This document shows, in pieces, positions 7,905 to 17,700 of a stretch of DNA of 64,000 nucleotides. This stretch comes from SIG78 sp045635745. GTDB lineage: Bacteria; Verrucomicrobiota; Lentisphaeria; Victivallales; Victivallaceae. Every line of letters starts with the position of its first letter. Position 1 is the first letter of the stretch. Where the stretch lies: positions 62,001 through 126,000 of the forward strand of contig JAZTWG010000018.1 in NCBI GenBank assembly GCA_045635745.1. The letters run 5' to 3'. The position numbers and the translations under genes are program-made. The notes beneath the pieces are model-generated. The model searched no databases. It was not told the origin of the DNA and saw only the letters and a list, made by a program, of their open reading frames with translations.

Positions 7905-9095
7905 ATGAATATCGGTACATTATTCAGAGCCAAAGCGCTTAAAACAGTTTTCGGCGGCGATGCGATTTGCCGGGTAGCCGGAGAAGTAGTCTTTACGCCC
8001 GGCGTACTGCCCGGCGAAGAGTTTGTCGGCAAAATCACCCGCACCAGCAAAGATTATGCCCGGGCGGAGGTCGTGGAAATCACCCGTACCAGTCCGGAAC
8101 GCATAAAAAGCATCTGCCCGGGCGCCGGGCGTTGTCCGGGGTGTGTTTACGCACATTGCAGTCATGCGGAGGAACAGCAGCAGAAACTTCAGCAGCTGCG
8201 GGATTTTCTGAAGCCATTAGGCGTGGCGCCGGAAACCGTGCAAGGTTATAAACTTAACGAAGCTCCCGCGGAATACTATCGCAACAAGATCCGCCTGACC
8301 ATGCGTAAAGCCGGCGGCGAAGCGCAGCTGGGTTACGTTTTTCCCGATGGACGCATGTACCGTATAGAGCAATGCGCACTGGCCTCCGGTGCGATCAATG
8401 AAAAATTGGCGGAGCTGCTGCCGGACAAAGGCTTTATTGCCAGTCTGCACGACCGCATGACCGTAACGTTCCGCGAATCCGCCGATGGAGTGACATTTTT
8501 CCGCAATACTCCGGGCAAAAATGCGCCGCTTTTGCGCGAAAAAGTAATGGGGCGGGATTTCATGCTGCCGCAGGATGGATTTTTTCAAGTCAATAATCAC
8601 GGCAAAGATGCACTCGTTGAGCTGGTTGCCGATGCCATAAAAAAAAGCAACTGCCAATATTTTATCGATGCCTATGCCGGAAGCGGACTCTTCGGAGCAG
8701 TAGCCGCGGCAATGAATGTACCTTACGTTGTCGGCGTGGAGGAAAACCCCGCTTCGGCAGAATGTGCCAAGCTCAACTGGAAAAACTTCCAATGTCCCAA
8801 ATTTGATTTTCATACCGGCGATGCCGCCGTGCTGCTGCCGGAAATACTCAACAACGCCCCGGCTGATGCCGTTGCAGTATTTGATCCGCCGCGTATGGGG
8901 TTGGATATCAGGGCGCTGCACCAGCTTGCCCGCAGTTCCATTGGCAACCTTATTTACATATCCTGTCATCCGGCAACGCTGGTGCGGGATCTGGCGCGGC
9001 TGCAGAAGAGTTCATTCCAGATCCGCAGCGTACGCATGATTGATATGTTTCCGCGCAGCGCTCATTTTGAAACCTTTGTGCAATTGTCAAGATAA
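7905..9095 (+). CDS. rlmD: 23S rRNA (uracil-5-)-methyltransferase, RlmD/RumA family
   Basis: The start chosen is ATG 7905 (MNIGTLFRAKALKTVF), because an in-frame upstream start at 7848 would overlap the receiver gene; this gives 396 residues. The N-terminal 60 residues resemble a TRAM RNA-binding domain. Cys71, Cys77 and Cys80 (SICPGAGRCPGCVY), with Cys158 (IEQCALAS), have the spacing of the RlmD [4Fe-4S] ligands. The class I SAM methyltransferase domain has QVNNHGK and DAYAGSGLFGAVAA, then FDPPRMGLD (about 325) and ISCHPATLVRDL (about 352-363), which holds the catalytic cysteine of m5U methyltransferases. Family enzymes methylate U1939 or U747 of 23S rRNA or U54 of tRNA. Which uridine is modified here cannot be decided by eye. 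Confidence 0.88.
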   Translation: MNIGTLFRAKALKTVFGGDAICRVAGEVVFTPGVLPGEEFVGKITRTSKDYARAEVVEITRTSPERIKSICPGAGRCPGCVYAHCSHAEEQQQKLQQLRDFLKPLGVAPETVQGYKLNEAPAEYYRNKIRLTMRKAGGEAQLGYVFPDGRMYRIEQCALASGAINEKLAELLPDKGFIASLHDRMTVTFRESADGVTFFRNTPGKNAPLLREKVMGRDFMLPQDGFFQVNNHGKDALVELVADAIKKSNCQYFIDAYAGSGLFGAVAAAMNVPYVVGVEENPASAECAKLNWKNFQCPKFDFHTGDAAVLLPEILNNAPADAVAVFDPPRMGLDIRALHQLARSSIGNLIYISCHPATLVRDLARLQKSSFQIRSVRMIDMFPRSAHFETFVQLSR

Positions 9096-9100
9096 CACTT

Positions 9101-9841
9101 ATGCCCGATAAAACGACAACTGAACATTCAGAACAGGCCTCATATACGGGTCACCGTAAGCGGATACGCATGCGTTTTCACCGCAACGGCTTCAGCGGTA
9201 TGAGCAAGCACGAAGTACTCGAAGCCATGCTGATTTTAGTCATACCGCGCAAAGATGTAAAGCCGCTGGCCAAAAAGTTGATCGCCAAATATAAGACTGT
9301 TTCCGATGTTCTGGCGCAGCCGGTGGAAACGCTGGCAAAATTTCCGGGTCTGGGCATGACCAGCGCCATCGGCTTGAAAATGTTTCAGGCCTGCACCGAG
9401 TATTGTCTGGAAGAAAAATGCGTACAGACCAATTTGCTGGATAACTCCCGCAAGCTGCAGGATTTTGTCCGCATGAAACTGGGGGTGAAATTTCACGAAA
9501 GCTATATGCTCATCTGCCTGAATTCGCGCAATTATCTTATTGATTATTCAATAATTGCCGAAGGCACGATTGACCGGGTGCATAATTATTCAAGAAATAT
9601 CGTTGAAAAAGCTCTGGAGTGTCATGCCTGCAAAGTCGTGCTGGTACACAATCACCCTTCCGGCGACTGCATACCGTCGGATGATGATATAAAGTGTACT
9701 TATTTATGTTTTGCCGCCACGCACAGTGCCGGTGTGGAACTGGTGGATCACCTGATCGTCAGTCGGTCGGAGTGTTTCAGTTTTCTGGATCACAATATGG
9801 CACTTTCCACAAACAAGGATTTGGGAACTTATGCAAAATGA
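9101..9841 (+). CDS. radC: RadC family JAB/MPN protein
   Basis: A 246-residue RadC-type protein. The N-terminal half has helix-hairpin-helix-like sequence (LAKFPGLGMTSAIGLKMF). The C-terminal MPN/JAB domain carries the metal motif HNHPSGDCIPSDDD (about 182-195), with the two His and one Asp of the JAMM pattern. RadC was once linked to DNA repair, but its biochemical role is still unclear. The start follows the methylase stop by five bases, and the last 11 bases overlap the next gene. Confidence 0.9.
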   Translation: MPDKTTTEHSEQASYTGHRKRIRMRFHRNGFSGMSKHEVLEAMLILVIPRKDVKPLAKKLIAKYKTVSDVLAQPVETLAKFPGLGMTSAIGLKMFQACTEYCLEEKCVQTNLLDNSRKLQDFVRMKLGVKFHESYMLICLNSRNYLIDYSIIAEGTIDRVHNYSRNIVEKALECHACKVVLVHNHPSGDCIPSDDDIKCTYLCFAATHSAGVELVDHLIVSRSECFSFLDHNMALSTNKDLGTYAK

Positions 9842-10709
9842 CAGTATCAACCCGGAACAGCGCGCCGGTATGATCGGCGAAATAATCCTCGAAGCGCGCA
9901 GTATCGAAAGCAAACTGCACGCTATCTGCAAGTGCGAAGAAGTCACCGGGCTCCATGCGCTTACCGAACTGCTTGCACATAAACTGCCCGGCGAGTTGAA
10001 AAATCAGCTGCACTATATAGCCACCATCCGCAATCATGCGGCGCACGAAGAGAGTTTTGTGCAGAGCAATGAAGAGTTCCGGCGATTCCGGCAATGCGCG
10101 GCGGAAGTAAAATCCGCGCTGGACCGGCTCTTTCCGGCAGAAGAACAATCACCGGATAAAACCGATACCGCCGCCGAATGGGAAAATCGTATGGCTGTGG
10201 AACGCGAACTGTTTGCTCAAATGGCACGGCAGTTGTCGGCATTGGGCTTTATTCCGGTGCTGGGCAATATTTATTTGCTGTATATATTGCTTGTAGTGAT
10301 ATTTTCGCAGGGATTTCTGGTGCTGCTGACCATGCTTTATGCCTGTTCGGTGGTATTGGGTTTCGAAGGCTGGCATTCGGCGGACAACCGGGGACTGCTT
10401 TATGTGGGGGCCGGAGCATTTGCTTTTACTTATATAGCAGTAATGGTGCTGTGGTGGCGCTCGCCACTCAAACGCCTGCCGAAAATTCTGGGAATTCTGC
10501 CATTGATCAATGGTATATATCTGCCAATACGCTGGCTGCGCGACCTCAAATGGGGCAGATTTATGCTCGCATCGATCGGGCTGCTGCTTTTTGCCGGCGG
10601 CATAGTGCTTATACTCCAGGGAATGTATAAATATGGTGCAATAGCGATCGCGGCCAACTGGATAACGGCAATGAGTGCGGCCTTTCTGTTCCGGGAGAAA
10701 AAATCATGA
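9831..10709 (+). CDS. Membrane protein of unknown function with a soluble N-terminal helical domain
   Basis: I do not recognise a named family for the whole 292-residue protein. Residues 1-105 are soluble and helical with the phrase IATIRNHAAHEE (about 64-75), a form seen in DUF4145/HEPN-like helical domains. A charged linker follows (about 105-128), then hydrophobic segments near 137-160, 162-178, 186-206, 214-228, 240-260 and 268-285. It starts inside the end of radC, and its own stop shares bases with the start of the next gene (ATGA at 10706-10709). This suggests translational coupling in a radC-membrane protein-U32 unit. A sensor or scaffold role is only a guess. Confidence 0.72.
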   Translation: MQNDSINPEQRAGMIGEIILEARSIESKLHAICKCEEVTGLHALTELLAHKLPGELKNQLHYIATIRNHAAHEESFVQSNEEFRRFRQCAAEVKSALDRLFPAEEQSPDKTDTAAEWENRMAVERELFAQMARQLSALGFIPVLGNIYLLYILLVVIFSQGFLVLLTMLYACSVVLGFEGWHSADNRGLLYVGAGAFAFTYIAVMVLWWRSPLKRLPKILGILPLINGIYLPIRWLRDLKWGRFMLASIGLLLFAGGIVLILQGMYKYGAIAIAANWITAMSAAFLFREKKS

Positions 10710-12769
10710 GCTCTGTTTCACATAAAATGGAGCTGCTTGCCCCCGCTGGCAATCTGGAAACCGCAGTTGCGGCATTCCGTGCAGGAGCCGATGCAGTCTA
10801 TCTGGGTCTGGGCAAGTTCAATGCCCGCAACCGGGCAGAGAATTTTGATCTCAAATCGCTGGCCAGGCTGCTGGATTTTGCCCATTCGCAGGGCAAAAAA
10901 GTTTACCTGACTCTCAACACACTGGTTACAGAAAGCGAATTGCCGGAAATCTTTACTTATATAGCCGACATTGCCGCTCTGCCGCTGGATGCAGTTATCG
11001 TACAGGATCTGGGTGTGCTGTATATCCTGCGCAGATATTTTCCGCATATAACAGTACATGCTTCGACCCAGATGAATATACACAACTCCTGCGGCATAAA
11101 ACTGCTGGAACACCTTGGGGTAAAACGTGTTATACTTGAACGCCAGGTAACATTGGATGAATTGCAGAAAATTTCCCGCTCCACAACCATGGAACTGGAA
11201 GTCTTCATCCACGGATCGCTCTGCTTGAGTCTTTCCGGACGCTGTCTGCTTTCAAATTATGCAGAAAATGCTTCCGGCAACCGCGGTATGTGCCGCCAAC
11301 TCTGCCGCCGTAATTACAAAACCGGCGAAAATTCTCCGATCCGCGCCGCGCTCTCGCCGCGCGATATGCAGTGCATGGAACTGCTGCCCAAGTTATCCCA
11401 ACTCAACATAGCATCGCTCAAGATCGAAGGCCGTTTGCGCGGTCCGGATTATGTGGTGCCGGTGGTGCAAGCCTACCGTCAGGCGCTGGATGCGCTGCCG
11501 GAAGTATCGCAGGAAGCCATGACCATGATCAGCCGCACCATATCGCGCCCGTTTTCCAGCGGGGCATATTACGGTTTTGAAAAAATGCTCGACCGCGATG
11601 CCCAGGCGGTCTTCGGCTGCAATGTGGGCATTGTTAAATCCAGTTCCCGGAACGGTCTGACCGTGCTGCTGACCAACCGTATCCATCTGGGCGACAAGTT
11701 GCGGATCGTCAACTCAAGCAACGCCAGCATTGCAGGGTTTGAGCTTACAGAAATATTGATAAACAATAAACGCACCTCCAGCGCCAATGCCGGAAAACTG
11801 GTAACGATTCCCGGAAAATATCCTTTTATGGAAGGCGAAAACCACCTGTATAAAATCGGTGAAAACGGCTATGATTTCAAACGTCAGGCTGCCAGTCTTG
11901 CCGATCCGCTGACCGCTGTACCGCTGGAATTGCATCTGGATGATCAGGGGTTGCACATAAGCTCACCCGGTTTGCCGGAGTTTGAGTTCCACAGCGAGAG
12001 TTTTGCTCCTGCCGCACGCTGTTCTGTCACCGCCGAAGATTTGAAAAGTGTCTTTACTGCCGCCAGCGGACAATGGCGCGGAGAGATAAAAAATGTGGAA
12101 ATCGAGGGCGAATGGTTTATCCCCAAAAGCGTGCTCAAAGATCTGAAAAAAGAGTTGTTCCTTGCTTTGGCACCGCATCTGCAGCGCTCTGACCGCCGCC
12201 TCGGCGACCGCTCGCGGGCAATGCTGAAATTTCAGCGCGACTGCCGGAGTCAGCAGCCGGCAATGCAGCAAATCACACTGCCGGAAAACTGTGTGCATAT
12301 CCCCGGATTTATTTCTGAAAACGATCTGGAAAAATACCGCAATATCATCCGCGATGCCGTCAGAAAAAACCTCCGGAGTTTTGCAGTGGGCTCTCTGCAT
12401 GGCTTTATATTGCTCAAAGAAGCGCTCGGCACGCTTAAAAATATTGATATTTACGCGGTTTATCCGCTGGCAGCGGCAAATTCGCAAGCGGTCAAACTGC
12501 TGGAATATCTCTCCTGCCGGGGTGTGATGCCGTGGGTGGAACTGCCGGAAAAAGAGCAGAAAAACCTTGCGGAACACAGTACACTTGCGCTGTTGCCGCT
12601 ACCCGCAGAGTGTGAATTGCTCGCTACGCGCATACCTCTGAAAGATAAAAAACTGCTGGATAAACACCATAATTGTTACCGCATTGAATACGATCCGGCA
12701 GAAAAGCTCTGCAAGATCTACGGCGCCGGCAATGCACTGGAAAATTTTTCCAAAAACGATATTTATTAA
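10706..12769 (+). CDS. U32 family protein (peptidase-like, possibly RNA hydroxylation; RlhA-type)
   Basis: 687 residues. The N-terminal TIM-barrel of the U32 family is clear: MELLAPAGNLETAVAAFRAGADAVY (from residue 8), KVYLTLNTL, VIVQDLG, VHASTQMNIHN and RVILERQVTLDEL. The core motif ELEVFIHGSLCLSLSGRC is followed by further cysteines in MCRQLCRR, consistent with the Fe-S-type cysteine set of U32 enzymes. LKIEGRLRGPDYV follows near residue 240. The long C-terminal part resembles the extension of E. coli RlhA (YdcP), which makes 5-hydroxycytidine 2501 in 23S rRNA. Older annotations call the family collagenase or peptidase. The gene overlaps the previous one by four bases and converges on recD. 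Confidence 0.85.
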   Translation: MSSVSHKMELLAPAGNLETAVAAFRAGADAVYLGLGKFNARNRAENFDLKSLARLLDFAHSQGKKVYLTLNTLVTESELPEIFTYIADIAALPLDAVIVQDLGVLYILRRYFPHITVHASTQMNIHNSCGIKLLEHLGVKRVILERQVTLDELQKISRSTTMELEVFIHGSLCLSLSGRCLLSNYAENASGNRGMCRQLCRRNYKTGENSPIRAALSPRDMQCMELLPKLSQLNIASLKIEGRLRGPDYVVPVVQAYRQALDALPEVSQEAMTMISRTISRPFSSGAYYGFEKMLDRDAQAVFGCNVGIVKSSSRNGLTVLLTNRIHLGDKLRIVNSSNASIAGFELTEILINNKRTSSANAGKLVTIPGKYPFMEGENHLYKIGENGYDFKRQAASLADPLTAVPLELHLDDQGLHISSPGLPEFEFHSESFAPAARCSVTAEDLKSVFTAASGQWRGEIKNVEIEGEWFIPKSVLKDLKKELFLALAPHLQRSDRRLGDRSRAMLKFQRDCRSQQPAMQQITLPENCVHIPGFISENDLEKYRNIIRDAVRKNLRSFAVGSLHGFILLKEALGTLKNIDIYAVYPLAAANSQAVKLLEYLSCRGVMPWVELPEKEQKNLAEHSTLALLPLPAECELLATRIPLKDKKLLDKHHNCYRIEYDPAEKLCKIYGAGNALENFSKNDIY

Positions 12770-12786
12770 GCGCTTTATAACCAGCC

Positions 12787-14718
12787 TTATTGCCCACACA
12801 TCCGCCGCACCAGATTACTTACCCGGTGCGTTACTTTGCCCAGAGCAGCAGCCAGCAATTTTTCCGAGCCGATACAGCAGAGTTTTTCTTCGGCCCGGGT
12901 CATGGCCGTATAAACCATCTCGCGGGTCAGCAGTCCGCAATCATTTTCCGGCATGACAAAGACCACTTCCGCAAATCCCGATCCCTGCGATTTGTGCACA
13001 CTCATAGCGAAAACCGCCTCATGCTCCGGCAAGTCAGCCAGCTCAAAGCCGTGAGCGATCCCGGCAAAAAAGACTTTGACCTTGCCATCCGGACAACGGC
13101 AGCTTATACCTATATCGCCATTGACCAGCCCCAGGCGGTAATCATTGCGTTTAATCAAAATCGCCATACCGGGATCGTGCAGAGTTTTGAGTTTGAGTAT
13201 CTGCATACAAATTTCATTGAGTTTTTCAATACCGCAACTGCCTTTGTAAGCAACGGCCAGCAGTTTGAATTTATTGAGCAGCAAAAATGCTTTACGCAGA
13301 TCCTCTTCATTCCCGCTATTGGCAAGGCGCGGCAGATCGAGCAAACACTCGCCGCTTTTCAGGCGGGGTTGTGATAATTTTTTGTACAGAAAGCGTGTCA
13401 GATCGAGCGTTTCAGCCGCTTTGAATTCAAATTCATCGCCTTTGAGTTTCACGATCACGCCTGCAACTTTTTCCGCATCGCCGGAGTGGTTCAGATCGCG
13501 GATCATGCCCGAAATTTTCCCCAGCAGAGGCGAACTGGTGGCAAAACGGTGATTTTCTTCCAGCTCGATCAAACAGCCATTCAGCGGCAACTTCCGGTAT
13601 TGGCGGCCAAGAGCAGAAATCTCCAATGGATGCCAGCGGGTTTGCGATGCAAACAGTTCGGCACACTTCTTATCCACTGCATTGGGATATGCCACATCGC
13701 AAATGTCGGCCATAACGGCTCCGGCATCCACACTGGCAAGCTGATAACGGTCGCCCAGCAGAATCAGATCAGCGTGTTCCGGCAATGCTTCCAGCAAACG
13801 CGCCATCAGATCCTGCGATACCATGGAACACTCATCGACCAGCAGCAGATCACAATGCAGTGGTTCATCGGCATTGTGTTTGAATTCATGGCTGTTGTGG
13901 CGACTGCCCAGCAGAGAATGTACAGTTGTACACTCAAGCGCGGCGATCTGCTTTTTTACGGCATCGGAGCTGTTGAGTTTATCAAGATTACCGGCAATGG
14001 ATTCCTGCAAGCGCATTGCCGCTTTAGCAGTTGGGGCCGCCATTTTTATTGTCAAATGCGTATTCTGCTCAAGTTTTATTGCCAGTATGGCAGTCGCCAC
14101 TGTAGTCTTGCCGGTGCCGGGACCGCCGGAAACCACCAGCAGACGGTTCTGCAGAGACGCTGCTACCGCCAGCTGCTGATAATCGACCGCCGGGTGCTGA
14201 GTGATATTTTTAAAATATTTCATCAAACCGTTTATTTTGCCCGGCCGCAGCAGCGGCAGCTCCGCAGACTTTTCTGCCCGCAGTTTCAGCTCCCGGGCAA
14301 TGGAAGACTCAAAAGACCATTGCCGCTGCAGATAACAGCAGTTATCCTGATCCACCACCAGCAGCGACCGCCGGATCTTTCCGGCATCGTCCGAAGCCGC
14401 CAGTGCTATTACCGAACGGACCTCCGGAATACCCCAGGCAGCAGAAAATTCTTCCATATCAGGAAGTTGTATCGAAAGATCAGCATCGCTCAAACGGCAC
14501 AGCGTTTTTCCGGCATATTCTTCGAGTTTACAGCACACATGCTGTTCAAGCGCGCTCTGACAGACCAGTACCATTGCCCAATAGAGAGCAGTATTTTCAC
14601 AGCCGGCAGTCCGCAATACCATATCGCCCATAACCTGGGCCGCAGAGCTGAAGAGCCCGCTGTGCCGGACAAACTCCCGCGCCGGAGTCAGAGATTTGCT
14701 GTATTGCGCCATACTCAT
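12787..14718 (-). CDS. recD: Exodeoxyribonuclease V alpha subunit RecD
   Basis: 643 residues, the 5'-3' helicase subunit of RecBCD. The Walker A is SGGPGTGKTTVATAI (about residues 195-209), then LLVDECSMVSQDLMARLLEAL (Walker B/motif II), LILLGDRYQLASVDAG (motif III), and near the C-terminus VHKSQGSGFAEVVFVMP and YTAMTRAEEKL (motifs V and VI). The ATG at 14718 overlaps the recB stop (ATGA), and a GGAGGG ribosome site lies in the last codons of recB. An alternative start is the third codon. It is last in the recC-recB-recD order and ends 17 bases from the convergent U32 gene, with no obvious terminator between. Confidence 0.94.
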   Translation of the reverse strand: MSMAQYSKSLTPAREFVRHSGLFSSAAQVMGDMVLRTAGCENTALYWAMVLVCQSALEQHVCCKLEEYAGKTLCRLSDADLSIQLPDMEEFSAAWGIPEVRSVIALAASDDAGKIRRSLLVVDQDNCCYLQRQWSFESSIARELKLRAEKSAELPLLRPGKINGLMKYFKNITQHPAVDYQQLAVAASLQNRLLVVSGGPGTGKTTVATAILAIKLEQNTHLTIKMAAPTAKAAMRLQESIAGNLDKLNSSDAVKKQIAALECTTVHSLLGSRHNSHEFKHNADEPLHCDLLLVDECSMVSQDLMARLLEALPEHADLILLGDRYQLASVDAGAVMADICDVAYPNAVDKKCAELFASQTRWHPLEISALGRQYRKLPLNGCLIELEENHRFATSSPLLGKISGMIRDLNHSGDAEKVAGVIVKLKGDEFEFKAAETLDLTRFLYKKLSQPRLKSGECLLDLPRLANSGNEEDLRKAFLLLNKFKLLAVAYKGSCGIEKLNEICMQILKLKTLHDPGMAILIKRNDYRLGLVNGDIGISCRCPDGKVKVFFAGIAHGFELADLPEHEAVFAMSVHKSQGSGFAEVVFVMPENDCGLLTREMVYTAMTRAEEKLCCIGSEKLLAAALGKVTHRVSNLVRRMCGQ

Positions 14719-17700
14719 AATTCGCCCTCCATGCTGCCGCCATTGAGAATATCCAACAAATTCCGCACCGTGCGGTAAGGTACATGAGCAGCAAACACGC
14801 CGCCGGATTTTTCAAGGCTCATACCGCGCAGAAATATGTAATATACATCGCCTATATACTGCTCGTAAAGTTCTTCATCGAAGCGTTTTTTCAAACGCAA
14901 CTCCAAATATTTCATCAAAGCCGCCAGATAACATAGATACTGCAAAGGATAATGTCTGTCATACATTTCGCGCTTGAGCTCCGCACCGTAAAATGCGGCA
15001 GCTTTCCCCCCCAGATCGTTGGACTTCCAGTCAGCGATATAAAACTTGCCGTTGTATTCAAAAACCAGATCAATAAATCCGGTAAAAAACCCGCCTTCCA
15101 TCCGGAAAAATTCATCGCCTGACGGTGCGGCACCAAATTCGTAAAGCATGTAGTCTTTTACTGCATTGCACAAACTTTTGAAGTCAAAACCAGCCGGAGA
15201 ATCGAGCAGAAATTCAAACTCTTTGAGCACCTGCGATCTGCCCAGCTCCGCCAAAGCCGCACCACAGGGCAGTTTATAACTCAAAAGTTTCTGAAACATA
15301 TCGTAAGCGGCCTGATGATGCACCGGATCATTAAAGCCATACATCTTCATAAAGCGTTCGATTTCAGAAAGTTCGATTCCAAGAGAAAAATCACAATTTT
15401 CCAATATCCCATGCCATGCATTCCCCACTCCCGCGCCGCGGGGAACCGCCCAGATGCCGTCTTGCAAACGTTCGGCTTGCGCTTCTGGAACCGCCGGATT
15501 GACGTCGTCAAATGCCTCGTCATTACTGTCGTGGTCAAAAGCTTCATCTTCAACACTTCCAACGGTTAAACCGACCGCAGCATGGATCGGCAGCGCAGAA
15601 TAACTCATGATCTTCCAGCTGTCGGGAACTACATCGACTGTTTCCGGCGCAACCAAATCTGCTGCAGATTCTTCCGGTATATAAAGTTCCGGCAAACCCG
15701 CACCGAAAGGATTGATTTTCAGCATACCTTGCGGGATTTGCGCTTTCGGCAGATCCTCCCACTCTTTAAGGCCGAGAAAACCGGCCAGAACATCCTGCAG
15801 GTTGCCGCCGACACCATGCCGCATACAGAAAAGCCAATGCATGGGCGTGCGTTTGATGATCTTCCGGTTTTTCTCCACTTTGCCCCAGCTTATCCGGCAG
15901 AAATAACATGCCCGGGTCACCGCCACATAGACCAAACGCATGATCTCCTGCAATTCTTCGATCCCGGCGGTCAGCAAACTGCCTTCATCCTGCCGGTCGG
16001 GATTGCAGAAAAGTTTATTCTGCCGGTGGTAGATTTTCAAATCATTGCGCGTCAGAGGCGCCCGGGCGGCAAGTTGCGGCAGAAACACCACCGGAAACTG
16101 CAAGCCCTTGGAACTGTGAATGGTCATAAGTTTTACTGCCGCACGGTCTGATTCCAGCATTTCCATACTTTCGTCGTCATAGTCGGTACGGGCGATTTTT
16201 TCCTGCAGAAAATTCAGTACTCCGCACGGTGGAAGCCCCATACTTTGAGCCGCCGAGCTCAACAAGTCGCCCAGCTGGGTGTAATTTGCCAGTTTGCGTT
16301 CGCCATTGAGCATAATGGAAAAACGTTTTTTCAAATCAAACTTTTCAAACATCATACGCATGAATGCAGCGGTGCCGTTTTCGTGCCAGCATTGCTCCAA
16401 CGCCATAAAATCCAGATGCCGCACCAGCAGTTTTTCCGCATTTTCCGGTAAAGAACGGTCCAGTTCCGCCAGCGTGGTTCCACCGATAACGCTCAACAAT
16501 GCTTTACGCAGTTGCGACTCCGAAGCGCTTTCGAGCACGCCGCGCATAAATACCAGCAGATCCGCGGCTTCGGGCGAACTCCAGATACCGCTTTTGCGTT
16601 CGCCGATCACAGGTATATTATATTTTTCCAGCTCGGAACGTATACCATCGAGCACATATCCATCGTATGCCAAAACTGCAATATCACCGGGCGAAAGCAG
16701 CCGCATGGTACCGTTTTCCGGAATGGTGTAACGTTTGCTGTTGAGCATAAAAACAATTTCGTGCGCGCATTTTTTCTGCAATTCATTACTGCTGAGATTT
16801 TCCTGCATATCGAGCTGCAGCGGATGTTCCATTTCCACGCCGTCGCAAGCTATACCCGGCGGATTTTCATCTGGGGCATACGCCTGATTGAAAAATATTT
16901 CGTCCGAAGCAAACGTGTACTCATGCTCAAAAAAGCGGTTGAATTCATTGATCAGACGCGCCGAACTGCGGTAATTTATATCCAGCGTGCAGATATTTCC
17001 ATTTGCTGCAATGCAGTCGTTGCGCGCGGTCATATAAGCGGCAAGATCGCCGCCGCGGAATGAATAGATCGCCTGCTTGGGATCGCCAACCATAAAAAAT
17101 GCCGGTTTTTCACGTTCCACAAAAATCGCTTTGAATATACCGTACTGCACGGTGTCGGTATCCTGAAACTCATCGATAATGCCGATTTGGTATTTCTCCT
17201 GCATTATATGGCGGAAATCCGGTTCCTGCACCGCCGCAAATACCTTCAAAAGCAGATCGTCAAAACTCTGAAAGTTTTCCTGCTCTTTGCATTGTTCAAG
17301 ACCATTGCGGACAAACTCCAGCGCCTGAAGCTGCAAAAATAATTTGCTGTCGACTTTCACAAAACGGGTGATTTCTTCTGCCAGCACAAAGAGCTCATTG
17401 CTGCAGATATATTCATTGACAAAGGCTTTCAAATTTCTTGCGGCTTTGCCCTTATCACGGAAATTTTCCGGCGCCAGAAGAGTGCACACCTTGCAGCAAT
17501 CTTCAAAACTGCACTTATCGCCGTTGTGCAGATCATCCAGAGCACTCCGGCACAATGCCAGATAATCATTGCCGGAATAATCACCGATCTTATTGAGCGA
17601 ATTCTGCAGTATCTCCAACGCTGCGCCGTAGCCGGAATAACCGAGCAGAGCATTCTGTAATTCAGCAGCTCTGGCGGCCAGTGCTTCAGCAGAAGCGTAC

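Noticed and set aside
12770..12786. Terminator between the U32 gene and recD
   Set aside because: The 17-base gap has no stem or T-run.
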